Part shown: piece by piece, positions 54,072-64,000 of the stretch | Numbering within the stretch: the first letter of the stretch is position 1 | Layout: every line of letters starts with the position of its first letter | Source of the DNA: Agarophyton chilense | Lineage: Eukaryota; Rhodophyta; Florideophyceae; Gracilariales; Gracilariaceae | Direction of reading: 5' to 3' | Length of the DNA: 64,000 nt | Assembly: GCA_030374765.1 (NCBI GenBank) | Contig: JARGXX010000096.1 | Span: forward strand, 62,001 to 126,000 | Notes under the pieces: generated by a model | The model's input: only the letters and a program-made list of their open reading frames with translations | Told to the model about the DNA's origin: nothing | The model's database searches: none | Translations under genes and position numbers: made by a program

Positions 54072-56000
54072 TTAGACATATTAAAAAGGTCTTTGAGAAC
54101 TGATAGAAGGGCCTACGCCAGGTTGCCCTCAAACTCTTTGGAACATTTCCATTTGTGGGTGAGATCTATTTGGCTACATCTCGCCTCTACGAAAAAACTT
54201 CAACACTGCAGTCCATTATCTTAGTATGTCTTCGGCATCATAAGAAGTGTGAAATTTTTCTAGAGCTTCTATTCATTTCTCAGTAGGTGTTTCGTTATAT
54301 ATATATTTAGAGTAACCGGTGCACATTCTGCCAAACAACACACCAAATCTCTGTATCGCTTGTATGTGTTCTTCTTACCGCTATGAATCCATATTTTGTT
54401 TGAGTTCCCAGGATACTGCTGTGTTCTACTAGACGCACTTTTGAGAAACCTTAGAGGCAGAATACAATGCTCTGGAATCCCCCTGGTCCATATCTGTATA
54501 ACATCTTCTATACTTTTCGGAAGACCCGGAACATATTCTGTTGCAGCAATTGAAAATGATACAGATGATGGAGCGTCTGGCTTTTTGGAAATGCCTGTTT
54601 TTGTTCACCGCATTGGTTTCGCGGCTACTGCGGTATGGCTCTCTGTCCAATCATTGCTCGCGTTTGTCCTGATCTGCGAAGAGCATTTCTGAGTATCATA
54701 AGAGTTGTTGTTTTGTCCCGATTGTTCTGTGCTTGATTGAGATTTAACCAGCATAATGCTTCGAAGTGTTTACTTCTTTCGCTGCATGACGACATTAAGT
54801 CTTCTTTTCAGGAGTTGAAAGTGAATTTTGTCGTGTTGTTGATAAATGCAGTACTATTCCTAGTTTTCAGGTTTCGTCTTAAGAGTTTGAACAGATTGAT
54901 TAGCTGCATGTAGAATCAAATTGCAAGGTTGAGTAGCAAACCACTCTTCGTCTTTGATTTGCAAATGAACAACAAATCCCGATCCCACCCCACCTCTCTG
55001 AGTTACTGATCGAGTTTCCTGCCGCTCCATTTGTTTTAAATCCTTAAAAGATTGTTATTACTTCCCTGTCACTGTCTCCCAAGAAGTGATGTGCACAACC
55101 GAGGTTTAGGATGTTAAGGCAAAAAGTGGGCAGAAAGGAGAGGCTAAAAGGAAATCGCACCGACCGTGGACAAAAATAGTTGCGACACACGCTTGTCATT
55201 GGAATGACGCCGAGAAAAGTGCAGTAGTGGGCTGGATCCCGCCAAAATGTACGAGATACTGGCAGTCCACACTTACTGAAAACATTCAAATGAATAGCTT
55301 TACATTTTTTAGTCTTCATAGGTTGCAGAACTGCGTTTTCGTTGCAGGTTCGTGGGCGAGAGTGGCGAGCGGAGAGCCAAGTCTGAGCATCAAGCATGCC
55401 AATCTAGTTTCTATACGACCGACTGCCTCATGTGAGGTCAATTGGCCTCATAGGAGGCCTTTTTTTATTTCTTTGTACTGACGCAAGAAATGCAATCTGC
55501 AAGCACTGCATAACTGGAACATATGGCTGAACACTCTTTCTTTGATTGCCTCAACACTTGAAGTATGCATTACTAGATGATTGAAAGAGATATTTTCTTT
55601 CGACATGTTTTTTTTTGGATCGTTTGAGGCCAAAAACATTTGGTTGTTTTTTTTTGCGACTACTTAGGTTTGCTGTACCAAAATTATATCATCTCAAAGA
55701 AGAGTATTAAAGCTCTGTTTCACTATATTTACAAGGCTTTTCCTCAACGATAAAGATGTATGGCCTTTTCTTGTTTTCCTTTTTTCTGCTCTAAATTTGA
55801 AAATTCATATCTTGAGTGAATTTCAGTTACTGTTTAAGAGAGAAATTTTGGTCTCAGATGAGGCCAGTTTTCCAAAAAATTAGTAAACAAAGCTGGTTTA
55901 CACACTACAGCGGCGTATTCTATTTTCTAAATAAAAAACTAATTTTCTAACCACGTTGCTCCTGCTTTAAAGTACATTCCTTAGACAGTTGTCTTCAGTA
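54072..56000. other. Unassigned region
   Basis: A 98-codon + frame (54396-54692) with two hydrophobic segments is unrecognised. A perfect 6-bp hairpin GGCCTC-ATAG-GAGGCC followed by eight T lies at 55444-55467. Otherwise AT-rich with no gene seen. Confidence 0.35.
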
Positions 56001-56066
56001 TCAGCGGCTCAGTGGTTTCAGGACCGCTCGGAGACTGATAAAACAGAGTTCAAACCTCGCTGAGTT
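56001..56066 (+). tRNA. tRNA-like sequence, probably a SINE head or tRNA pseudogene
   Basis: CGGCTCAGTGG resembles a pol III A box and GAGTTCAAACC a B box, about 35 nt apart. TCAGCG at the start pairs perfectly with CGCTGA at 56057-56062, like an acceptor stem. The T-arm stem is only 3 bp and the anticodon arm does not fold well, so a working tRNA is unlikely; an A-rich tract follows near 56100. Confidence 0.4.
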
Positions 56067-56377
56067 CAGTGTAACTCGAAAACTCCTACGGGAGCTCGAC
56101 AAATTCTAAAAAATATTATGGTCTAAGAACGCATTTGCGTCCACTTGAACAGCAATAAGGTGACGTCCGCTAGAGGGATTGTTTCGTCAGAGACCATACT
56201 ATATCTAGGAAGCTGAATAACGCGGATTGAATTAGTAGAGGGCTTACGGTAATTTGAACTTTTGCTTTATACTTTCAAAAATGCCTCTAAAAAGCCTTAA
56301 AAACGCATGTTGACACACGACCATCAATGTTGTTGACTAAATGTTGCTCGAAATGCGATGAATGTCATGCAGATGAT

Positions 56378-59320
56378 CTATAAAACACCCCGACCGGTTC
56401 CAATGTGAAATATATAAACATCCATATAATTGTACTTTTTGCATTCTGAACAAACAAATTTAGATTTGTAAGTCGTCTTGCAGACTTCGCATCGTTTTTG
56501 GTATGTTTGAGACGTCACAGAACCATCCAAGTTACTTCTTTTTCGATTGGTTTTCATTAAATGAATACCGGTACCAGCCATATATGGGGTTTCTATTTCA
56601 TCTTCCTCCTTACATTTTCTTTTCATAGTTCGAATAGCATCCGAGTTGTTATCTATTAATCCGTCTGCGAGATTACAATAGAACTCATGCAGTGTAAGAT
56701 TCAATGTGTTTCCGTATGCACCCTTGTAAAGATTCCAAGCATCAACCACGCACATTGCCAGCAAAGAAGTATTCACTTTAAAAGACCATTCTTTCACTTC
56801 AAACTTCTTTTCCATATTCAGATCATCTTGACGTGACCTACTATGCCTATCAATTCTTGAACAACAAGAATAGTACTCCTCACAAACTTCTGGAACAGCA
56901 ATGGAAAGCGGAACTTTCTTTGTTATTCCATCAGTTGTCCTCCATCTTTCACGATAAATGGGAGTTCCTGGTTGGGTACTGCTACCAGTGCTGATATAAT
57001 ATCTCCTCTCACGGTCCACCAAGAGCACAGACATCATCTTTCGATCCAGTTCAGGCAGTTTCGCGACCATTGACACGTGCTGGTCTTGTGCGGTCATCGT
57101 AAGTTCGGAAAGATGTTTCATAGGAAACCTTCTGGTGACAGTTTTTACAACCCCAATAAATCGCATTCCTCTTTTTAAAAGTTCTTCAGCTGTTTCAATA
57201 GATGTCTAGGACAATGCCCCCAAGGAAGAAAACCTACGAAGACGTCCGGATCTTCCTCTCACGAGGTAACCGGCGCGGTAGAGCCCTCCCAGGGATCGGC
57301 GTGCAATGCCGGGTGTAAGCCGGAGCCGAACCGTCGCGACGGGCGCAGGGAGGCTGAAAGAAGCCAAGAATATCCGCGTAATGCGGTGCTTGTGTATCCT
57401 CTGAGGAGGCAAACCCCACGAGAGTGGCGAGCACGACATGTGTCAGTGCGAGCCGCAAGAGCAAGAATTGCCCAATGAAGGGGAGGAAAAGGGAAGGAAA
57501 ATGGGAACGGAGGCAAGAGGGCGAGGTTGACCACGAGTCGCAAGAGGGGACTCGGTAATAGCCGGTACTGCCGGGTGTAGCAAACCGTATACACGGGCGG
57601 AATCACGAAAGTGAGAATAGATACCCAACACACGAAGGCTGCTTGAACGTCCAAGGGGGTTGGGAAGCCGTGCACCACGGGAAATCCCTACGTAAGGAGT
57701 TGTATATCCGCGCAGGCGGTTCGACCCAGAGCCAAGATCTGGAAGACCAAGATCACCCTTGTTGGGGAGACTTTACTGGACCGGCGGCCGCAAGGCCGGC
57801 GGCCTAAGTACTGTAGTCACCGTAGAATAGAATAAATAAAGTCTATCCTAAATAGCTAAATGTCCGTCTAACAAAAGGGGCCAATCTGGCGGCCACTTGT
57901 CGCGCGGGCGCTGCGGCCACGTGTATGGCACCCGGTCCCGCCGGTGCATCACCGGCGTTCCGGCCATCGCCGTGAAACGGATTACTCCTACTCATAACGA
58001 GGTTGCACGCCGGAGGCTCCGGAAAAAACTTAAGTCCCCAAAAACCTCCCTGGAGGACGTTGCTCTTCAAGATGCAAAATATGAATCGCCACAAACGATT
58101 CGATCAGTTATGGACCAATTTTGAACAATTCTCATTAAAACAGCTGTTTCATGCGCATGTTCTGATTCAAAAGGCTGTACATCTGGTTGCGTAGCTCCCA
58201 TCGTGATTTCTATTTTGAGAATAATTCCACTGGTTCCACAACACACTGTCTCTATTTCACAACCTTTTTCAGGTTTCCTATCAAGAGCAGTGTAGTGTAA
58301 AAGTCCAATTTCAATCCAGTTCCCTCCCAGTCCATATCAACGTGACATACTTTCGTCCACGCACAAAGTGTGTAACGGAGTTACGAACCCTTTCCGATGG
58401 TCATTTATAGCTTTCACAAACTCAGAAACGCATGACAACCTGCATTCTTCTGATTTTTGATCGTTTTCAGAGCCACTGAAAACGATAAATTGCCGTATAT
58501 GTTCAAACCGATTTCGTAACATGGTCGTTCCTAGCTGCGGAGATTCAATATATTTATAAAACGAGTCTTTAGACCAAAGTGATCTTCTATTTGAAAACTC
58601 AAAGCGTGTCATTTACACCATCAAACCAAAAATCTTCAAAATTTCCCCTTCTGTAGTCTGCTTTAAGCCTTTTCCTTCCAGTCGACAGTTGGTAGATCGA
58701 ACTATTTTTTCCAAATGAGCTAGAGGAAACATTCACATGAAGAAATCGTATGGAGAGAGACCCAAAGGTGCATGAATGGCGGAGGAAAAATTTCCAACAG
58801 GTCCCGTGACTTTCCGTTGATCCATTTTCACTGGACAATTCAGAGTCAAGGATACATTTTCCGTTGTCCATTTCGTCAAATGAACTTCCACGAAGATGAC
58901 TTGCGTGTCAGTGTTTTTCACAGTAGGAGGGCTCAATGGATTCATAATGTGACTGTGATCGCCATCTGTGACAGTATGCTGCTCTTCATCGTTCGAAATT
59001 TCAATAGTAATAGCAGCACCATTAATCTCCACGTTGGAATTGATGGCTTCTTGAGCAGTTTCCTGAACCGTGACATGATCCTCGGCTTTCACATTGCAAA
59101 GTTTGAGAGTGCATACTATCTCACGACCTGTTAGCTCGAATTTTATAGTTACAAAAGTGTGTCTCCGATTATTTTTGACAACGACGTCCACTTTTGTAAC
59201 ACTTTTGCTGATCAGTTTCGTCTTCCATTGCGTTCCAAAGAAGCGTTTACAGTCGCTCTCTGATGTGATGAGACGTGCGCGGGTATTTACTCTGTTTCCC
59301 GCTACACGACGAGGATCCAT
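56378..59320 (-). pseudogene. piggyBac transposase (DDE_Tnp_1_7), split by a solo LTR
   Basis: One minus-strand frame runs from 59320 to 56378, broken by stops at 58733 (TGA), 58613 (TAA) and 58335 (TGA) and by a solo LTR at 57205-58069. Removing the LTR and one AGATG copy rejoins the frame exactly. Visible: N-terminal region to 58740; the transposase core start with FEFSNRRSLWS (58605-58570); LCVDESMSR with the first catalytic Asp (58350); CGDSYFAS with the second Asp just before the LTR; GMRFIGVVKTVTRRFP just after; CSRIDRHSRSRQDDL with the third Asp; and a Cys-rich C-terminal end (CEVCKTTYKSKFVCSECKKY). The family moves by cut-and-paste at TTAA; terminal repeats were not found. Confidence 0.9.
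57205..58069 (-). repeat. Solo LTR 2
   Basis: 865 bp, inverted relative to solo LTR 1 and nearly identical, flanked by AGATG at 57200-57204 and 58070-58074. In element orientation it starts TGAAGAGCAACG and ends TAGA where solo LTR 1 has TACA (one substitution at the terminus). Confidence 0.93.
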
Positions 59321-60827
59321 AGATGATGACTTTTTTGATAATTATGACAGAATGAAGTAAAGATTATGTCGAGTACAGGTTGTGGACGATCGTTCGTGAA
59401 CTTTGCCCGAAACGTGTGACTATTCACTGATTCGATGTAATCGCTAAGTACACTGCTGTGAATATCGCATGTACAACGGCAGCCGCTGTATGCGACTGGA
59501 TGCGTTGTCATAGTGGACAGAGCTGACACATATGCGACGTGGAGAAGTGGTGGGGTATGCAAGAAGAACTACCGAATGTGCTCGGGATCTGAGAGATCAC
59601 GATGTCGAATAATTCCGTCGCCCTTCTATAGGTTTCGTAGGGTTTTACCAGAAGACCGCTCTCAGAGCATTTACAGTGGTGTGTAAGTCGTTTAGTTACG
59701 TTTGCGAGCGAAAACTAAACGGTTACTACGACTTGGCACCCACCACATTCAGCCATTTCGGGATGAAAAATCAGTCTTATAACAATGCACGATGCTATCA
59801 TGACCCCAAATAGCTATGATGGGATTCATAATTGGTCTCAATCATCGGGCTTCTCCGAAAAGCAAAGTTTCATTTTACGCCTTTCTCTTCCTTCAAATGC
59901 CTCCGTAATCATCAGGTTGGTGAGTATTTTTGCCGCAGCTCCACAACTTTTGTTCCGTTTTTATCTACTCATCCGTGTTTGGACTATGTCATCTTGAACT
60001 TCAAAAGATGTGTAATTCCACAACACTCGGTACATCAATTATTATTCTGCAGATTTTACTTTATTCTAGAAACACTTCAAGCAAGACACGTTTATTCTCG
60101 ACCATTGTTTTTGACTGGCGCATATTACACACCATTTTTAACACCTGACTGCGAAGATGGGGGAAGGTTTGGTACAATGCCGCCCAGGGTATGGACCAAT
60201 CTGTAACCCTGATAACCGGCGACCGGTTTTTGAGGGACTGTGATGCAATTGTAAGTGAAATCGCAGTGACGGTCCCTGCGGAGGCTGCGTGCGAAGCCAA
60301 TGACGGCCTCTCGGCGAGGCTGGTTGACGTGAAAAAGTCGGAAAAGACAAAGTGGTTGATATATATTAAAAAATGATCCCCTCTTTTACTTGGCGCAAGT
60401 TAGAACAACAAACACTACTAAAGTAGGATGAGAACCATCGATCACGCCCTCGGCCAGCGACGGCGGTAGATAACTGTCAGGCACGGTGATTTCTTGACAG
60501 AGTCGAGCGACGCTGGCGGAGAAGTCTGCTAAGATCTCCACACCATTGCTTGAGTGGAATGTCCTGCTTATCAGTGTCTCTTCCATATTTTAACCATTCA
60601 TGTTTAGTCTCCATTGAATGTAAGTTTAACACAGAAAGGAAAGAAAGATAGTTTCCTTATTCCCCCTGATTAAGAGAAGCGATCTGTTTATTCTTTAGAG
60701 TTCTTAAAACTCTGAACGGCTGTATTCCGGCTCTGGCTGCAGCCTAGGGCTTTGGCAGAGCGTTCTGTAGGTCATGGTTTGTATTTAATCGCTGTGCAGA
60801 ACTGTGCGTTTTCGTAGCTTGAACTAG
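59321..60827. other. Unassigned region
   Basis: An imperfect inverted repeat lies at about 59687-59736 (AAGTCGTTTAGTT against AACTAAACGG and ACGACTT). No gene is recognised. Confidence 0.35.
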
Positions 60828-60904
60828 CGACGATGTGCAGCGTTGTGGCTTGAATGAGCGACGACGTGCAGCTTTGTGGCTTAGCGAAGCGACACAATGT
60901 GGCG
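60828..60904. repeat. 31-bp tandem repeat, about 2.5 units
   Basis: Units 60828-60858 and 60859-60889, each starting CGACGA and containing GTGCAG and TTGTGGCTT, followed by a partial third unit. Confidence 0.75.
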
Positions 60905-61408
60905 TCTTGCGCACATTAGCTAGTCGTTAAAAAAAGTTTATAAAGTAGTACAAAAATATATGTAACTATGATACAATAAATCCCTTTTACGCAACACATC
61001 GAAGAATTGAAAGTGCATGGGTTACATTCCGATGTGTATTACGATTTCTTTCACAACTTGTGAGGAGGATGGTGCAAAATCTGCTTGTCATGCTTTTATT
61101 TGAACGCCGTACTTGCTTCGCTTTAATTCTCTGTCTAAAGCAACATATCTTTGAATTTGGGATAGGTATGGGAGTCACAGCGCTGTAGGAACTATGGCGT
61201 GATATCGGTATGTATGATATGACATTAATGCGTTATGCTTGGCAGTACAGAGACACTTCATATCCATTTTGAGAACTGGGATCGTTAGAGAGAAGCAAAC
61301 CTATTTACTCTATCAACTGGTTTTCGTCAAAACACATTACAGTGTCCACCGAGATTCGGCAGGACTTGCATCGACATGAGCATTTGATCGGGACACAGAC
61401 GTATGCTA
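60905..61408. other. No recognisable feature
   Basis: AT-rich; no gene or repeat seen. Confidence 0.4.
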
Positions 61409-62134
61409 CTACAACCTAAAAATTAGTTCGTAAAGTTCATCTAATGTACTGCACTTGAAATCTTTGTGTTGTGGGTCTCTGCTTTGTAAAGCTTCCAACG
61501 CGGAGTCACCTTCTTTTTCGCTTTTGCAAAGAACCGAACAGAAATTGTACCTTGTGCCCAAGAATTCAATTGGGCGGTTACATGTGCGCGGTTGTTTTAC
61601 AGGTTTTGACGTCGCCTTTTGAGTTTGGAAGTAGAGGATGCTAGGATTCTTATGCGCATTCACATATGCTGCATAAACGACGGTTTTATTGAGATTCCAC
61701 TCCCGGTTTGGGTTTCCTAAAGAACCCATGGTTTTTTTCTGCATTTTCTGTTTATGATATACAGGCTAGAATGCGAATGTGATCTTTGATTTCCCTTGCA
61801 AATTACTTATAAATATGGTTCTCTGCTCTTCTGTATGCCCATTCTCGATAAAATGCATGAACATAAGGCAGGCCTCACCGAACAGAATGCGGTTTCTGTA
61901 GGTGTTCCTGCTATCTTTTGCTATTTGCCTGACATGTTGCTTTGAATACTCAAAATCGAAAACAAACCCGCGATGTGCAGAATAATCAGCACGACTAACT
62001 AGACTAGATATCTCCATTGCCGACAAAATTTTTGGGTGTCCTGCAAACAGTTTCTCGAGATTCAGTTTTTGTTGAGAAACTCTACTTCGATTCGTTGATC
62101 GGTACTGCGTGGGTGTTACTTGAGTGTAGGTCAC
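61409..62134 (-). CDS. Hypothetical protein with in-frame stop
   Basis: Two open stretches in the same frame (62134-61766 and 61744-61409) are separated by one TAG at 61766-61768. Together they would give about 240 residues, lacking any recognised motif, with a mixed helical and basic composition. A third frame upstream (62364-62131) could belong with a frame change. It may be a decayed gene or chance; no retroelement signature is visible. Confidence 0.3.
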
Positions 62135-62409
62135 TCAAAGTACTCGCCACTCTCAGTGTTCCCTTCTCGCGATACTTCAGTGTCCAGTCTCCCGGAGTAA
62201 TCCGAAAGCCGACCTTCTGCATTTCTGCGTTGTTTCAAGGCGTGTTTAAACGGAGTAATCGCCAAGTCAGCCACCGTAGAGATGCTAAAGTAATTCTGTG
62301 TTGGGCCTTTTGGCCTTTCTCTCTTGTCCTTTCTTTCTATGTTCCAGCCATCGCGTGCGTCCATTTTACTTATACTAGACTGGAAACAGTATATCTATTC
62401 CCGCTTTGA

Positions 62410-63385
62410 CAAAATTTGAGCTTTGAGCTGCTCATTAGTTACACTTTTTTCTGTTTGTGTGATCTTCATTTCTGTCATGTCTCTTTCTTTGACGGAATTA
62501 GTCACAGGTTTTCGACAGTTTTTTGTTTAAGTATCTATGTAAATATCTGGGTGTAAGTGTGGGCCATGGCTTGGTAAAACGAAGTTATCAAAGGCTCTTG
62601 GTAATTACATACACCAAGCGCCACGGGGTGCAATCGGCGTATGTGATACTTTGCTCTCTGAATGGAAAAAGTTGTGCTGGAGAGTGCGTATGACACAATA
62701 GCACGCTAAAAGAATGTGGCTAATTAGACTCAGGCGCTTCGTTTTCGTAATGCAGCGAGTCTTTCCAGATGTTTGCGCGCAGCGCTCATTGTTGAAATTC
62801 TTCTTTTTGAAAAATCCTTGTACTTTTCTATACGCTGGGCAGGCCGCTCAATCCTGCGTTTGTCCATCCTTTATTGTAAACTTTTTGTTACACTACCTTG
62901 AGGAGTACGTCGATTCTGGGCCTCAAAGCTTTTTTTACTCACATATTCCTTTAACAGCCGATATATGTTGTAAGCTCGATAATCTGTAAAAGCATTATCG
63001 AAAGAAGGGGTTTGCGTATGGATTTGCGTTTGGTTAAATGGTGACTTTGTGCAGGCAGTTGGCACGTTGTCAGGCGTTTTTTATGCTCGTTTTGGGGGTG
63101 GTTTATGCGCCTAAGAAAGATGCGTTTGGGCTTGGTTCAAAGATGGTTTCCATATCCGGAAACACTGATCGTTGGTATACGTTTGTATTTTCAAGTTTAA
63201 TGTACAATAAGGATAGTGACTAGTAGAAAAAATGAGTGGAGGTGCCACTTTATGAGCTAAAGAAGACGCGTGGAGTGCGTTTATTATTTAGGGATCTTTT
63301 ATGCTTAACCTTTTCAAGTAGGTTTAAGGACGTCTGGGTTTGTTTCGCAGTACCTTCTTTTTAAAGTAGATATGAGTCTCGTCCT
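62410..63385. other. No recognisable feature
   Basis: Short frames only, none with a motif. Confidence 0.4.
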
Positions 63386-63620
63386 ATGGAATTTTACATT
63401 TTTGAAAAGAAAATCATTGTGTAGGGGTTTTAGGGTGGTAGGGGGTTTAGGCCTTTGGGAACTTTAGTCTTTTTAAGGAAAGCTTTAGATTTATGGGATT
63501 TTGTATTTTTGGACAGGAAAACATTGTTTAGAGGTTTTTCGAAGTTTATGGTTTCTAGGAAAGGATTTGTTTTTATAGGGTTCTATATTTTCGTAGAAAA
63601 AAGCAATTGGTTATGAGTCT
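63386..63620. repeat. Degenerate tandem repeat, T/G-rich
   Basis: Three decayed units recur at about 63386, 63493 and 63576, sharing a TATGGGATTTTGTATTTTTG-like core and a following GAAAACATTGTTTAG-like part. A TTTTAGGG / GGTTTAGG segment at 63428-63453 resembles plant-type telomeric sequence. Confidence 0.5.
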
Positions 63621-64000
63621 AGGGGATCAGAGATACTTGTTAAGGGATGGGATGGGCTTCAAGGGTCTCCTGGTTTAGGGAATACAGAGATGAGACGTAA
63701 ATTTTGCAACAAGTATGAATGCGTGGTGTACATGTGTGTTGAACGTGTGGAAGATATCCGCGGTTTTACAATAACGTACTGTTTTGAGTGACCTTCATTC
63801 GATCAGTGTACATTTGTTTGCATGTCAGACTGGTGTAGAGGGAAAGTTGGATCAATATACTGCTATGTCGATTGGGCCTTTGCGCCAGGATTTGGTGAGG
63901 TTCGGCTGCAGATAGAGATGTTTGATAACCACTGGGTGTTGGAATGGATGTAATGTAGAGGTCGAATATGGGTGCGGAAATTTTATTTCAGTATAAAGCG
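63621..64000. other. No recognisable feature
   Basis: No gene or clear repeat seen to the window end. Confidence 0.4.

Noticed and set aside
55444..55467. GGCCTC-ATAG-GAGGCC hairpin followed by eight T, like a bacterial intrinsic terminator
   Set aside because: The window is eukaryotic nuclear sequence with no bacterial gene nearby; a short stem plus T-run is expected by chance.
63424..63453. G-quadruplex in TAGGGGTTTTAGGG-type sequence
   Set aside because: Only three G-runs of three or more; the fourth is GG, so the evidence is weak.

Overview
This is a eukaryotic nuclear window dominated by transposable elements. I see LTR retrotransposons of both superfamilies (Ty3/gypsy chromoviruses and Ty1/copia), PIF/Harbinger and piggyBac DNA transposons, solo LTRs, and one intact, intronless host-type gene, a secreted 5'-nucleotidase. 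There are no bacterial operons, ribosome binding sites or CRISPR arrays. Compact intronless coding next to nested, decayed retroelements would suit a red alga, but oomycetes and other protists are not excluded; the species cannot be fixed from this sequence.

Layout. 1-8628: 3' part of a chromovirus (Gypsy-A, + strand) with broken gag and pol, a long antisense reading frame between pol and the 3' LTR, and three identical polypurine 13-mers. 8629-12292: unassigned sequence and a decayed Harbinger transposase. 12293-14053: 5'-nucleotidase (- strand); three consecutive perfect hairpins lie 320-465 bp upstream of it. 14636-18470: decayed copia-type fragments (- strand). 18480-31819: a nest in which an old, minus-strand gypsy pol is split by Copia-A (18659-25075) and Gypsy-B (25436-30451), both + strand with exact 5-bp target duplications. 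32032-32600: GC-rich island. 35247-39987: Copia-B (- strand). 40259-44879: a composite Harbinger element (Myb/SANT-like gene plus transposase, convergent) carrying a solo LTR. 44880-48700: unassigned, with one low-confidence gene candidate and an array of GTTCAC-type motifs. 48766-54066: Gypsy-C (- strand). 56001-56066: tRNA-like sequence. 56378-59320: a piggyBac pseudogene split by a second solo LTR. 59321-64000: unassigned, with tandem repeats and one uncertain reading frame.

How parts relate. The elements are mostly dead but structurally complete, so boundaries, target duplications and insertion order can be read directly. Old gypsy sequence received Copia-A and Gypsy-B; the Harbinger and piggyBac elements each received a solo LTR of one family whose 3' end resembles the Gypsy-A LTR. 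Five of the six elements with both flanks visible have target duplications beginning AGA on the + strand. The most unusual items are the antisense frame and repeated polypurine tracts of Gypsy-A, the shared target-site pattern, the gag start inside the Gypsy-B LTR, and the hairpin cluster upstream of the 5'-nucleotidase.
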